A stretch of DNA of 64,000 nucleotides from assembly GCA_020723965.1 (NCBI GenBank), contig DYHW01000001.1, forward strand, positions 110,587 through 174,586. The letters are read 5' to 3'. The first letter of the stretch is position 1. Each line of letters opens with the position of its first letter. Shown here piece by piece: positions 9,313 through 18,920 of this stretch. Source of the stretch: Melioribacter sp. Lineage in GTDB: Bacteria > Bacteroidota > Ignavibacteria > Ignavibacteriales > Melioribacteraceae. The translations under genes and the position numbers were made by a program. The notes beneath the pieces are model-generated. The model worked only from the letters and a program-made list of their open reading frames with translations, was not told where the DNA came from and searched no databases.

Positions 9313-9810
9313 ATGAAAAAATCCGGATTGGTTTTAATAGCGTTTATTTTGTTTTACTCTAACTTTAATGCGCAGGAGATAAAAGTTGATTTGATAAACA
9401 AAACCAAGCTCGAAAAAATAATTAAAGAGAGAAACGGCAAATTTCTTTTTCTGAATATTTGGGCTACTTGGTGCGCCCCTTGCAGAGAAGAATTTCCGGA
9501 CATTGTTAGACTTGCTGAAGAATACAAAGAGAAGAAAATTGAATTTATCGGCATTAGCATTGATTATCCAGATGAGATTGCATCCAAGATAATTCCGTTT
9601 TTAATGACCAATAAGGTAATCTTTAAAAACTATGTTAATGATTTTAACAACGACGAAGACCTAATAAATATGCTCGATAAAAAATGGAATGGCGCTCTTC
9701 CTGCAACTTTTATTTATGATACTAAAGGGAAGAAGCTCTCTTTTCTTTTCGGCAGCAAGAGTTACCAGGAGTTTAAAATAGAGATCGAAAAAGCGTTGAA
9801 GAAGAATTGA
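9313..9810 (+). CDS. TlpA-like periplasmic thioredoxin
   Basis: A signal peptide (residues 1-20, ending NFNAQ) is followed by a thioredoxin fold with the active site ATWCAPCREEFP near residues 51-62 and the cis-proline loop NGALPATFIYD near 132. WCAPC is typical of TlpA/ResA-type thiol-disulfide oxidoreductases, which reduce periplasmic disulfides, for example in cytochrome c maturation. Length (165) is normal. It directly follows the redoxin gene and converges with the EVE-domain gene, 1 bp apart. Confidence 0.9.
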   Translation: MKKSGLVLIAFILFYSNFNAQEIKVDLINKTKLEKIIKERNGKFLFLNIWATWCAPCREEFPDIVRLAEEYKEKKIEFIGISIDYPDEIASKIIPFLMTNKVIFKNYVNDFNNDEDLINMLDKKWNGALPATFIYDTKGKKLSFLFGSKSYQEFKIEIEKALKKN

Positions 9811-9811
9811 G

Positions 9812-10279
9812 TTATCTTCCCAGTTTCACTATCTCTTCAAATTCAACTTTTGTTATTGGAATTACAGAAAGTCTATTGCCGCGCTGAAGCAGTTTCATCT
9901 TTTGAAGTTTTTTGTTTTTTTTCATCTCAGAAAGTGAAATGAATCGTTCAAATTTATAAATGAGTTTAATATCAACCATAAACCATGTTGGCGAGTTCTT
10001 TTTGCTTTTGGGATCAAAGTGTGGATCGTTCGGTTCGAAGGCGGTAAAATCGGGATAAGCTTCTTTAATAACTTCACAAATTCCAACTGCAGCCGGCGGT
10101 TCTGTATTGCTGTGATAAAAAATAACTTTATCGCCAATCTTCATTTCATCTCGCATATAATTACGCGCCTGGTAATTGCGTACGCCATCCCAGTACGTTG
10201 TTTTATTTTTACTTTTCGAGAGGTCCTCAATTGAAAAAACTTCCGGCTCGGATTTTATTAACCAGTATTTAGTTTTCAT
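9812..10279 (-). CDS. EVE domain-containing protein
   Basis: A PUA-like fold protein that begins KTKYWLIKSEPEVFSIEDL and contains YWDGVRNYQARNYMRDEMKIGD, both hallmark EVE stretches. KVIFYHSN, the strand leading to the modified-base pocket, follows. EVE domains bind modified bases such as 5-methylcytosine in DNA or modified RNA; the ligand here is unknown. I prefer the ATG at 10279 (second methionine) because family members start just before KYW; an upstream ATG at 10291 would add four residues. Confidence 0.9.
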   Translation of the reverse strand: MKTKYWLIKSEPEVFSIEDLSKSKNKTTYWDGVRNYQARNYMRDEMKIGDKVIFYHSNTEPPAAVGICEVIKEAYPDFTAFEPNDPHFDPKSKKNSPTWFMVDIKLIYKFERFISLSEMKKNKKLQKMKLLQRGNRLSVIPITKVEFEEIVKLGR

Positions 10280-10297
10280 AACTTTCGCCAAATAATA

Positions 10298-10369
10298 GAA
10301 CGCGGATTTTTATGATAGTTATGATGTACACAGATAAAAAATCATAATAGGTCATAATGATCAGTGTTC
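10298..10369. repeat. 72-bp imperfect palindromic repeat overlapping the uvrA 3' end
   Basis: The ends GAACGCGGATTTTTATGA and TCATAATGATCAGTGTTC are imperfect inverted copies over 18 bp. Similar sequence (CATAAA..ATCAGTGTTC) occurs at 22672-22690 and part of it at 18860-18880, so this is an interspersed element. It supplies the last codons and stop of uvrA (protein tail NTDHYDLL). Confidence 0.65.
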
Positions 10370-13146
10370 TGTTTAATATATTTTTTCAAAAATCTTCCTG
10401 TATACGATCTTTCATTAGCGGCTATTTGTTCGGGCGTTCCAACGCAAACAATCTCGCCCCCTTTTTCACCCGCTTCGGGACCAAGATCGATTATATGATC
10501 TGCACATTTAATAATATCTAAATTGTGTTCTATGATTACAACTGAATTTTTATTCTCAATCAGCATCTGAAAACATTTTAATAGTTTGCCGATATCGTCA
10601 AAATGTAAACCTGTGGTCGGTTCATCAAAAATAAAAAGAGTATGCCGGTCTTGCTTTTGCTGCGAAAGGTGATATGCAAGTTTGATACGCTGAGCTTCGC
10701 CGCCGGAAAGTGTTGTTGACGGTTGACCGAGTTTAATGTAACCAAGTCCTACATCAGAAAGCACCTGAAGCGTTGAAACAATTTTCTGGTTATTCACAAA
10801 TAACCCGATGGCTTCGTCAACCGTCATGTTCAACACATCTATAATATTTTTACTGCGGTACATTATTTCTTTAACTTCTTTTTTGAAGCGCGTTCCTTTA
10901 CACTCTTCGCATTCGAGATATAAATCTGCAAGGAACTGCATTTCAATAGTAACGAAACCTTCGCCTTTGCAAGTTTCGCATCTTCCGCCCGGCACATTAA
11001 AAGAAAAATAACCCGGCTTGCAGCCGCGTGCCCGGGCTTGAGGAGTGTTTGCATAGAGCTCGCGTATAAGTTCGTATCCTTTTACATAACTGATAGGATT
11101 TGAACGTGAAGATCTTCCAATTGGCGTTTGGTCAACAATCTCAATTCCATCAATATAACGTGAGCCCTCAATCGAGTCGCACCTTCCGATCTTTTGAGGA
11201 TTGCCTCCATTCATTTTAACAACGCCGCCGTAGAGAACATCGTGTACTATAGTGGATTTTCCGGAACCGCTAACTCCTGTAACAACAACAAATTTTTTGA
11301 GGGGAAATTCGACTGTAACATTTTTAAGATTGTTCTCGCGAGCGCCAATAATTTTTATTGTTTCCGTTTCTTTTGTGTTTCGTTTTCTAGAAATAGGAAT
11401 TTCGAGTTTACCAGAGAGATATTTTCCGGTAAGCGATTTTTCGTTTTTCATTATCTCATCGCAAGTTCCGAAGCCAACAATTTCACCGCCGTGAATTCCT
11501 GCTTTTGGTCCCATGTCAAAGATCAGGTCAGATTCATGCATCATTTCAGGATCGTGTTCAACTACAAGAACTGTGTTGCCAAGGTCTCGAAGCGACTTCA
11601 AAATTTTAATAAGTTTTGCATTATCACGCGGATGCAAACCTATTGACGGCTCATCGAGCACATATAACGTCCCCATCAATGCCGAGCCGAGCGAAGTTGC
11701 AAGATTTATCCGTTGCGTTTCGCCGCCGGAAAGCGTACTGCTCAACCGGTCAAGCGTAAGATAACCCAGTCCAACATCATTTAAGAAAGTTAGCCGTTTA
11801 AAAATCTCATCATAAATTCTTTGGGCTATCGCTTTCTCATTATCGGAAAGCTGCAGAATTTTGAAAAATATGAGAGCGCGCTCAATAGACATTGAAACAA
11901 TTTCGTGAATGGTGTGCTCATCGATCTTAACTTGAAGCGCTTCTCTTCTTAATCTGGAACCTTTGCAAGCAGCGCATGTTGTATAACCCCGATACTTACT
12001 CAACAGAATTCTGATTCCCATCTTGTAAGTTTTTTCTTCAAGGTATTTGAAGAAGCCGCTGATACCATCAAAACCTTTGAAACCATTCCAAATGAAATTT
12101 TTCTGCTCTTCTGTTAATTCTTTGAAAGGAACAGTAAGGGGAATTCTTCCGTTGTTATTGCGAATTAGGTCTCGCAGATATTTGCTGTGTTTTATAGTGC
12201 GCCACGGGGCTATTGCGCCTTGGCTTAAGCTTAAATTTGGGTTGGGAACAACAAGATCAATTTCGTATCCCATCGTTTTACCGAAACCCTGGCAAACCGG
12301 ACAAGCTCCGAAAGGATTATTGAACGAGAAAAATCTTGGCTCTGGTTCTTCGTAACGGATGCCGCAGCATTCATAAAATTTTGTGAATTGCTTTAATTCA
12401 TTACTATCTGCGTTAATTATTGTAAGCCGGCCTTCCCCTTCTTTGAAAGCAGTTTCAATGGATTCTGCGTACTGCTCGCGCACTTTCCCTTTTTTAATTT
12501 TGAACCGGTCGAGAATAACAATTATATCTTGTTTCGATTTTGGAAGAGTTTTTGTTTCGTTTAGATCGATCAGTTTCTCTTTTACAAAAATTCTGAAGAA
12601 TCCTTTTTTGCGTAGAAGTTCAATTTCTTCTTTTATTGTTCTTCCTTCGTGGGAATGAATGGGAAAGCCAAGATAAAATTTATCCTCTTCATTTTGTTTC
12701 TCTAACCATTCGGAAACGGTTCCAACTGTATCTTTTTTTACAACATTACCGCAGTCGAAGCAAATTGTTTTTCCGATACGCGCAAATAGCAAGCGGAGAT
12801 AGTCATAAATTTCTGTGCTTGTGCCAACAGTAGAGCGGGGATTGCGCCCGCCGGTTTTTTGTTCGATTGCAACCGCTGGAGAAATTCCATAAATAAAATC
12901 CACATCAGGTTTATTCATTCTCTCCAAAAATTGCCGTGCATACGAAGAAAGACTTTCCACATAGCGGCGCTGTCCTTCTGCATAAATAGTATCAAAGACA
13001 AGCGAAGATTTCCCGCTTCCGCTAACGCCTGTAAACACTACAAGCTTGTTGCGCGGAATTTCTAACGAAACATTTTTTAGGTTATGCTGGCGCGCGCCTT
13101 TAATTATAATTTTATTAATAGGATTTGTATTCTTTATCTTTGACAT
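10342..13146 (-). CDS. uvrA: Excinuclease ABC subunit A
   Basis: The damage-recognition ATPase of nucleotide excision repair; it forms the UvrA2-UvrB complex on DNA. The 934-residue length is normal. Both ABC modules are present: Walker [14 protein letters not shown] near residue 40 and [13 protein letters not shown] near 645, each with an LSGGE(T/A)QRI signature ([28 protein letters not shown]) and a Walker B ([24 protein letters not shown]). Zinc-binding cysteine clusters are visible ([34 protein letters not shown]). The last eight residues, NTDHYDLL, are encoded by a repeat element and are unlikely to be conserved. Confidence 0.98.
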   Translation of the reverse strand: MSKIKNTNPINKIIIKGARQHNLKNVSLEIPRNKLVVFTGVSGSGKSSLVFDTIYAEGQRRYVESLSSYARQFLERMNKPDVDFIYGISPAVAIEQKTGGRNPRSTVGTSTEIYDYLRLLFARIGKTICFDCGNVVKKDTVGTVSEWLEKQNEEDKFYLGFPIHSHEGRTIKEEIELLRKKGFFRIFVKEKLIDLNETKTLPKSKQDIIVILDRFKIKKGKVREQYAESIETAFKEGEGRLTIINADSNELKQFTKFYECCGIRYEEPEPRFFSFNNPFGACPVCQGFGKTMGYEIDLVVPNPNLSLSQGAIAPWRTIKHSKYLRDLIRNNNGRIPLTVPFKELTEEQKNFIWNGFKGFDGISGFFKYLEEKTYKMGIRILLSKYRGYTTCAACKGSRLRREALQVKIDEHTIHEIVSMSIERALIFFKILQLSDNEKAIAQRIYDEIFKRLTFLNDVGLGYLTLDRLSSTLSGGETQRINLATSLGSALMGTLYVLDEPSIGLHPRDNAKLIKILKSLRDLGNTVLVVEHDPEMMHESDLIFDMGPKAGIHGGEIVGFGTCDEIMKNEKSLTGKYLSGKLEIPISRKRNTKETETIKIIGARENNLKNVTVEFPLKKFVVVTGVSGSGKSTIVHDVLYGGVVKMNGGNPQKIGRCDSIEGSRYIDGIEIVDQTPIGRSSRSNPISYVKGYELIRELYANTPQARARGCKPGYFSFNVPGGRCETCKGEGFVTIEMQFLADLYLECEECKGTRFKKEVKEIMYRSKNIIDVLNMTVDEAIGLFVNNQKIVSTLQVLSDVGLGYIKLGQPSTTLSGGEAQRIKLAYHLSQQKQDRHTLFIFDEPTTGLHFDDIGKLLKCFQMLIENKNSVVIIEHNLDIIKCADHIIDLGPEAGEKGGEIVCVGTPEQIAANERSYTGRFLKKYIKQNTDHYDLL

Positions 13147-13238
13147 GAAGTTGATAATGCTAAAATTTAGATCTAACAGGGGAAAAAAGAGTTATACGAT
13201 TATTCAATATCTCACATATAGTTTATCTTAATTTCGCT

Positions 13239-14273
13239 TCATTTTTTTTGAAGACGCGTTTCTATCTCTTTCAGTTCTTTAATCTTCTTATCAAGAACAT
13301 CTTGTTGTTTCTTCAATTCAATTAGTTGCATGTTAATTGACTTTTGATATTCGATCTGATTCCAGTAGCCGCGCTGTTCAAAGTAACTCTTGAACAACCA
13401 GTTGTGTTTTAGCGCTTCCATATTTTCTGAAAAACTGGATGCTGCGTTTTTCGCCGATGCTGAGATATCAGTCAAATTTGTAATGATGGCATTGATGGAA
13501 TCCGCCATTTTTTTATCTGCAATTAGCTTACCAAGCGCCCCTTCGCCTCTATCGATCCTATGCACTAAAAGGCGAACGCCTGCTAAGGTGCTGTCAACAT
13601 TAACAATTATCGATTTTATGCTTCCGCTTGTGTTTATTATAATATCGGAAATTTCATCCAGGCGTTTTGTTAATGTAGCCAAACTTCTATCTGCAGTTTG
13701 AGTAATATTAACAGTTGATTTATAAAGCTGATCGTCATTAACAAGTTTGCCTATAGACCCTTCGCCTTGGTTTATCTTCGCAAAAATTTCAGCAAAATCT
13801 TTTGTAAGTATTTCTATATTTTCCATCACGGATTCTGTTTGTTCAATTATAGCAGCAACGTTTACCGGGTCTTTAGAGCTAATGATGCCGTCATCTGTTA
13901 TTTCTGCGCTGTTTGGATTGCCCGGTGTAATTGTAACTATCTTTTTACCAACTAAACCTTCGGTTTCAATTGCGGCTTGGCTGTCAATTCGTATAAAATG
14001 TTTTAGATCGGTGTCAATTCTCATTTTTACTTCAACTCGGCCTGTAGTATCGCTTGCCATGGATATTCCGCTTACGCTTCCAATGTCGTAACCGCTCAAT
14101 CTAACTGGCGAGCCGGGTTTTAATCCTTCTATCTGATTGAAGAAAGCTCTTATTTCGATAGTTGTAGCGAAAAGTCTTTCTTTACTACCTAAAAGAAAAA
14201 TTGCAAAAACTAAAAGCACGGTTCCCAAAAAGATAAAAATTCCGAGCCGAGCGCCTTCAAGTTGTCTTAGCAT
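13239..14273 (-). CDS. MlaD/MCE family lipid-transport protein
   Basis: The substrate-binding subunit of an Mla-type phospholipid ABC transporter. An N-terminal membrane anchor (residues ~9-28, LGIFIFLGTVLLVFAIFLLG) precedes one MCE domain at ~38-118 (EGLKPGSPVRLSGYDIGSV). A long helical region and a charged coiled coil (residues ~300-344, QLIELKKQQDVLDKKIKELKE) follow, longer than in E. coli MlaD. It is the last gene of the set permease-ATPase-MCE; its start lies 1 bp beyond the ATPase stop, so translational coupling is likely. Confidence 0.93.
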   Translation of the reverse strand: MLRQLEGARLGIFIFLGTVLLVFAIFLLGSKERLFATTIEIRAFFNQIEGLKPGSPVRLSGYDIGSVSGISMASDTTGRVEVKMRIDTDLKHFIRIDSQAAIETEGLVGKKIVTITPGNPNSAEITDDGIISSKDPVNVAAIIEQTESVMENIEILTKDFAEIFAKINQGEGSIGKLVNDDQLYKSTVNITQTADRSLATLTKRLDEISDIIINTSGSIKSIIVNVDSTLAGVRLLVHRIDRGEGALGKLIADKKMADSINAIITNLTDISASAKNAASSFSENMEALKHNWLFKSYFEQRGYWNQIEYQKSINMQLIELKKQQDVLDKKIKELKEIETRLQKK

Positions 14274-14274
14274 T

Positions 14275-15042
14275 TCAAACTCCGGTTTCTTTTATTATTT
14301 CATGACTAAAAAAATTTCTTAAGAAAGAGTTGTCAGAATCAGTTAGCTCTTGTATGCTTCCTTCAAATGCTATCTTGGCATCTTTTAGAAAGATGGCTCT
14401 ATCGGCAATTATCTCTGCGCATATCAGATCATGCGTAACTATTATGGAAGTCATATTCAGTTTTTTTTGCAAGTTGAGGATCAATTGACTAATCTCTTTA
14501 GAAGAGATCGGGTCAAGCCCGGTTGTCGGTTCATCGTAAAGCATAAGTTCAGGATCAATAATGATAGAGCGCGCCAATCCAATTCTCTTTTTCATTCCGC
14601 CGGAAAGTTCAGAAGGCATTTTATCAACCGCATCTGCGAGCGATACAAGGTGGAGTGTTTGAACAACTTTATCCTCGATCTCTTTTGAATTCAGTTGAGG
14701 TGAATGACGTTTTAGAGTAAATGATAAATTTTCGCGAACCGTCATGGAGTCATATAAAGCAGACCCTTGAAATAAAAAACCGATATTTTTTCTAACTTTA
14801 TTCAAATTTTTGATGGACAATTTAGAAATATCTTCTCTGTTGATAAATATTTTACCTTCGGTTGGGTTCATCAATCCAATAATGCATTTAAGCAAAACGC
14901 TTTTTCCTTGCCCGCTTCTGCCAAAGACAACAAGATTTTCTGCACGGTGAACTACAAGTGAAATTTTTTCTAGAATGGTCAGTTCGCCGAATCGCTTTGT
15001 AAGCTCTTTTACTTCAACTACCCGATCGTTGGCCATAACCAA
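14275..15042 (-). CDS. MlaF-like ABC transporter ATPase
   Basis: A 255-residue ABC ATPase. Walker A is GRSGQGKSVLLK near residue 38, the Q-loop GFLFQGSALYDSMT near 88 is typical of the MlaF/Ttg2A subfamily, the signature is LSGGMKKRIGLARSI near 146, and Walker B is LMLYDEPTTGLDP near 166. It powers intermembrane lipid transport together with the flanking permease and MCE protein. The start overlaps the permease 3' end by 25 bp; an alternative ATG two codons downstream would shorten the overlap. Confidence 0.94.
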   Translation of the reverse strand: MVMANDRVVEVKELTKRFGELTILEKISLVVHRAENLVVFGRSGQGKSVLLKCIIGLMNPTEGKIFINREDISKLSIKNLNKVRKNIGFLFQGSALYDSMTVRENLSFTLKRHSPQLNSKEIEDKVVQTLHLVSLADAVDKMPSELSGGMKKRIGLARSIIIDPELMLYDEPTTGLDPISSKEISQLILNLQKKLNMTSIIVTHDLICAEIIADRAIFLKDAKIAFEGSIQELTDSDNSFLRNFFSHEIIKETGV

Positions 15043-15827
15043 AGAGTTATTTTAACTAATATCATATCAAAAATCAGAATAAGAAGAGAAGAGATAACAA
15101 CAGAAGTTGTTGATGCTCGTCCAACGCCTTCGGTTCCACCCTCTGCAGTAAAACCTTTATAAGCGCCAACAATACCAACAATGTAACCGAAGACAAATGT
15201 TTTAGCAACTCCGGGAATAAAATCGCCAAATTGAACGGCGCGTATAACGCTGTCAATGTAATACTGAAAATTCATGTTCTCGGCTATTATAACAGCAAAG
15301 TAGCCGCCAATTATTGCAATCACGATAACATAGACAGAAAGAATCGGAAGGATCATAGTTGTGGCAATAACGCGGGTTACAACAAGAAACTTAAATGGAT
15401 TGATTGCGGAAACTTCCATTGCATCAATTTGTTCGGTAACGCGCATGGAACCAAGTTCTGCCCCTATACCAGAACTTACTCGTCCAGCAAAAATAAGTGC
15501 TGTTATAACCGGGCCAAGTTCGCGCACAACTGAAAGCGCAACCATGCCGGGCAAAAAATCTGATGCGCCGAATCTTTGTAAAACCGGCTGGCTCTGCATT
15601 GCTAAAACCAATCCGATTATCAGACCGGTAATGCTTACAATTCCAAAAGTTTTAACGCCAAGCTCATCCATATGTTTTTTAATTTCTGCTATCTCTAACG
15701 GCGGTTTGAATGCCTGCTTAAAAAATTCAAAATTAAAAACCGTTAACCCGCTGATTGTTGCAAAAAAGTTATAGATATAATCGGTATAGCTGAGCCGTCT
15801 GCCGTATCGATGCCGCGGTAATTTCAT
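15018..15827 (-). CDS. MlaE-like ABC transporter permease
   Basis: A 269-residue inner-membrane permease with about five hydrophobic segments. It shows the family signature AGRVSSGIGAELGSMRVTEQ near residue 118, the conserved loop that contacts the ATPase, and RELGPVITALI just before it. It is the first gene of the three-gene mlaE-mlaF-mlaD-like operon. No mlaB or mlaC homologue is adjacent, which is common outside Proteobacteria. Transport direction cannot be inferred. Confidence 0.94.
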   Translation of the reverse strand: MKLPRHRYGRRLSYTDYIYNFFATISGLTVFNFEFFKQAFKPPLEIAEIKKHMDELGVKTFGIVSITGLIIGLVLAMQSQPVLQRFGASDFLPGMVALSVVRELGPVITALIFAGRVSSGIGAELGSMRVTEQIDAMEVSAINPFKFLVVTRVIATTMILPILSVYVIVIAIIGGYFAVIIAENMNFQYYIDSVIRAVQFGDFIPGVAKTFVFGYIVGIVGAYKGFTAEGGTEGVGRASTTSVVISSLLILIFDMILVKITLWLWPTIG

Positions 15828-15960
15828 TTAATTGATAAATGAGTTGTTTATTTCTCTTTTCAAAATAACAAAAGAATAAATCAGTTGAAAAATTGTTCTT
15901 GTCGCCATCGAAAACAAAATCTGTTTTTTGAGTAAAGAAATTACAACGAATTCCTTTTGA

Positions 15961-16335
15961 TTAGTTGATAGCATTTAAGTAATGATTCAACAGCGCTTCT
16001 TTCCCGGGCAGTTTTAGTATTGTAATAACATCAATTCTGCACGGTTGATTATTTAAATCCCTTTCTGCCAGATATGCAGCGCTAACTTTACGAATTTGAT
16101 TTTTCTTTTTTGGAGTGATCGAATTTTCCGGGGGACCATAGTTAAGATTGTTTCTATATTTAACTTCAACAAAGACTAATTCAGCGCCATCTTTAGCAAT
16201 TATGTCAATTTCGCCGTGCCCGTAATGATAATTGCGCTCGATTATTTGATAACCCAGCTTTTTTAAAAAAGTAGATGCGAGGTCTTCGCCGTAACTTCCG
16301 GTTTTACGTTTGTTTTTATTTTCTTCAGTTGTCAT
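15961..16335 (-). CDS. YraN/UPF0102 family nuclease-like protein
   Basis: This 124-residue protein shows the PD-(D/E)XK arrangement of the UPF0102 family: GEDLASTFLKKLGYQIIERN, then GEIDIIAKDGAELVFVEVKYR, giving the E...D...ExK residues. The family is nearly universal beside rnhB, and that gene is the next upstream here (18 bp gap). The cellular role is not established. Confidence 0.93.
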   Translation of the reverse strand: MTTEENKNKRKTGSYGEDLASTFLKKLGYQIIERNYHYGHGEIDIIAKDGAELVFVEVKYRNNLNYGPPENSITPKKKNQIRKVSAAYLAERDLNNQPCRIDVITILKLPGKEALLNHYLNAIN

Positions 16336-16353
16336 TTTAACTTTGCCCTTCAG

Positions 16354-16989
16354 TTACTTTACTACTCTGACACTTTTTTGTTTCACTTCTTTTAAAATTC
16401 TATTCAAAAAAGTTTTTCTATGAAAAGGCGAAGGACCGAACTTTTTCACAGCTTCTCTATGCGCTTTAGTTGCGTATCCTTTGTTTCGTTCCCACATATA
16501 TTCTGGAAATTTTTCATGAGCTTTTTTCATTATTTTATCGCGCGTAACTTTTGCAATAATAGAAGCGGCGGCAATCGAAAATGATTTTGCATCCCCTTTC
16601 ACAACGGTTTTTGTTTCGATTTCAGAAACGAAAGATTTACTGCCGTCTATCAAAATCAAATTGGGAGGAGGAGAAAGATGAGCCGCTGCTTGCTTCATTG
16701 CCTTAAGCGATGCTTGCAAAATGTTTATCTCATCGATCTCTTCGTGATCAATAATACCTACGCCATAACTCAGACAATTCTCGATAATCCATTTGTAAAG
16801 TTCTTCACGTTTCTTTTCGGGAATTTGTTTTGAATCGTTGATCTCTTTATGAAAAGTTTTTTTGTCAAATATAACCGCTGCGGCAACTACAGGTCCGGCA
16901 AGTGGACCCCGCCCGGCTTCATCAACGCCGGCGATTAGCTTTTTTTTTCTTGTTACAAAACTATTGTCAAATTTTTTTAGTGTGCGCAT
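16354..16989 (-). CDS. rnhB: Ribonuclease HII
   Basis: It cleaves RNA in RNA-DNA hybrids and removes misincorporated ribonucleotides from DNA. The N-terminal signature LIAGVDEAGRGPLAGPVVAA (residues ~18-37) carries the catalytic Asp-Glu. NLILIDGSKSF near 120 supplies the third acidic residue and SIIAKVTRDKIM the conserved 3' segment. Length (211) is normal. Its start overlaps the stop of the Omp85-family gene by 1 bp, and yraN follows, so the three form one unit. Confidence 0.97.
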   Translation of the reverse strand: MRTLKKFDNSFVTRKKKLIAGVDEAGRGPLAGPVVAAAVIFDKKTFHKEINDSKQIPEKKREELYKWIIENCLSYGVGIIDHEEIDEINILQASLKAMKQAAAHLSPPPNLILIDGSKSFVSEIETKTVVKGDAKSFSIAAASIIAKVTRDKIMKKAHEKFPEYMWERNKGYATKAHREAVKKFGPSPFHRKTFLNRILKEVKQKSVRVVK

Positions 16990-18920
16990 TAAAACTCACT
17001 TATAATTCCAAAATGTATTTTACCTTGCCCAAAGGAATCCTCTTTGGCAAGAGCGAAACTTACCCCCAAAACACCAAGTCCTGTTTCGATATTCAAACCA
17101 AAGCCGTAACCAATTTTAAATGATGAATTCTCCGCTATATTTTGTTGCTTGCCTTTGTTCCTCAAAAAGTAACCGCTATCAAAAAACAAGAAAGCAAATG
17201 AACGCTTCGAGAGTAATAATCTATATTCTAGATTTGACCAGAGAATTCTGTTTCCTTGAAATTGTCTTTCTCTAAAGCCGCGTAATGAATTTGCGCCGCC
17301 GAGAAAATATAGATCGCTCAGCTCAACATTATCGCCGCGTAATTCTCTTCCGTGAACGCCAAACGCTACGACTTGTTTTTGAAAGAGCTGTTTGAAGATA
17401 GTAAAATCAAATTCCAGCCGCTGTAGCGTTACTTTTGTATTTAAGTATGGAGTGATGAACTCAACAGGTCCGTTTATTTTTTTTGAAGTGTACTTGTATG
17501 AATTTAAAAAAAGAATTCCTTCTGTAGGAGCGTAAAAATTGTCGCGCGTGTCAATTCTAAAATTTACTCCCGTAGTAAGCGCAGAAGAATTAAACACAGT
17601 AAAATATTTTGAGTTCAGTTCGGAAGGAATAGTTGATTGTGCGCTGATAAGAATTGATGCAGAAATTTCATGCGTAACAAGATATTCCAATCTTCCTTCA
17701 AGATCGCGCTGGATATAAGTTGAATCTTGTTTCCGTTGAAACAAACCGCCATCAATATTAAATGGAAAACCAAACAGCCAAGGTTCCAAGTAACGCAATT
17801 CGAGTTCTTGCGAGAAACGGCTTTCCTGCTGCCAACGGAAAGATGCGGCGCGTCCTGTGCCTAATAGATTTCTCAAATTCACATTTATAAATCCCGTCAG
17901 GTATCCTTTCTCTTTATCGTTTACGGCGGGGACATATCCGGCAATGCCGTCAAAAAAATTTGTCTCTTTCTCTTTAATTGTTATTTTCAGCACCCCTTCA
18001 TTTTTGGAATTAAAATAATAACCCGCCGGTTCAACCGGTTCAAAGAACCGCAAACGGTCCAGCTTCTCTTGTATCTCATCAATTTTTCTCTGAGAATATT
18101 TTTCTCCATACTCAATTTGAAGAGCGCGCGCAATAACATAATCTTTTGTTTTTGTATTGCCGATAATTTCGATTTTATCGATCGAACTCTTTGCTCCTTC
18201 GTCAATTGATAAAAAAAGATTGACAAAATGATTTTCTTTTATCGGATCATCCGAAAACTCAATCGATTCTATTTTCAGAGATGCAAAAGGAAATCCGTTG
18301 TTCTCATAAAGATCTAAAACTTCAGAAAAAACCGATTCTATTTCAGAGCTTGTGAAAGGAGAATTTTCAAGCCGCATCAAAATCTTTGTGATCTTGGCCG
18401 AATCTTTCAAAGAGCTGGTAAGGTGAATAGTTCCGATTATTGTCTGTTTGCCTTCGGCAAGATTTATTATCAAAAAAGATTTTGCAGAATCGAACTTTAC
18501 TTCGTCGAATGTAGCTTGCAGATATCCATGCTCTTTTAGCCGCTCGTTAATTCGGAGTTTAACAGAGTCTTCTAATCCGGTAAAATATTTTGTTCCGCTG
18601 GGAACTCTGACCCAGTTTAGATAATCGCTCTCCGGAAAGATTTTGTTGCCAGTGATTTCGACCTTGGAAATATTTTGTGCAAAAACTATCTCAGAGAGTA
18701 GTAAAAAGATAGAGAAGAATTTTAAAATGCGTTGTTTGGCTGTAAATATGTTGTTTAGAATAGAAGTAGGTGCAGCGCGGATAAAAATCTTTGCGTGCTC
18801 TTTGCGGTTAAGAGCAAAAACGCAAAGGAAATCGCGAAGAACGCAAAGAATATTCTCATAAACCATCATAAAAATCAGTTTATTAGCAAAATTCTTTCTA
18901 ATAATTCGGCGAGTCATCAA
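16989..18920 (-). CDS. Omp85/BamA-TamA family outer membrane protein
   Basis: An outer membrane assembly or translocation protein. POTRA-like repeats run from about residue 75 to 310 (ISKVEITGNKIFPES, SIDKIEIIGNTKTKDYVIARAL), and a beta-barrel follows with the Omp85 core motif LYFLGGANSLRGFRERQF near residue 525. The signal peptide ILKFFSIFLLLSEIVFAQ sits near residues 65-82, so the first ~60 residues are probably spurious. They are encoded by interspersed repeat sequence (about 18785-18880), and no ATG lies between that repeat and the signal peptide. The true start is therefore open: ATG at 18869/18866 or a rare ATT near 18733. With 3 POTRA-like units at most, it is closer to TamA than BamA. 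Confidence 0.85.
   Translation of the reverse strand: MMTRRIIRKNFANKLIFMMVYENILCVLRDFLCVFALNRKEHAKIFIRAAPTSILNNIFTAKQRILKFFSIFLLLSEIVFAQNISKVEITGNKIFPESDYLNWVRVPSGTKYFTGLEDSVKLRINERLKEHGYLQATFDEVKFDSAKSFLIINLAEGKQTIIGTIHLTSSLKDSAKITKILMRLENSPFTSSEIESVFSEVLDLYENNGFPFASLKIESIEFSDDPIKENHFVNLFLSIDEGAKSSIDKIEIIGNTKTKDYVIARALQIEYGEKYSQRKIDEIQEKLDRLRFFEPVEPAGYYFNSKNEGVLKITIKEKETNFFDGIAGYVPAVNDKEKGYLTGFINVNLRNLLGTGRAASFRWQQESRFSQELELRYLEPWLFGFPFNIDGGLFQRKQDSTYIQRDLEGRLEYLVTHEISASILISAQSTIPSELNSKYFTVFNSSALTTGVNFRIDTRDNFYAPTEGILFLNSYKYTSKKINGPVEFITPYLNTKVTLQRLEFDFTIFKQLFQKQVVAFGVHGRELRGDNVELSDLYFLGGANSLRGFRERQFQGNRILWSNLEYRLLLSKRSFAFLFFDSGYFLRNKGKQQNIAENSSFKIGYGFGLNIETGLGVLGVSFALAKEDSFGQGKIHFGIISEF
18789..18827. 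repeat. Hairpin repeat with CTTTGCG ends
   Basis: CTTTGCGT-GCTCTT, a 7-nt loop, AAGAGC, an AAAA bulge and ACGCAAAG together give a 14-bp interrupted stem. Related CTTTGCG/CGCAAAG sequence occurs at 22609-22640 and 34839-34913. It lies within the extended reading frame of the Omp85-family gene. Confidence 0.7.
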
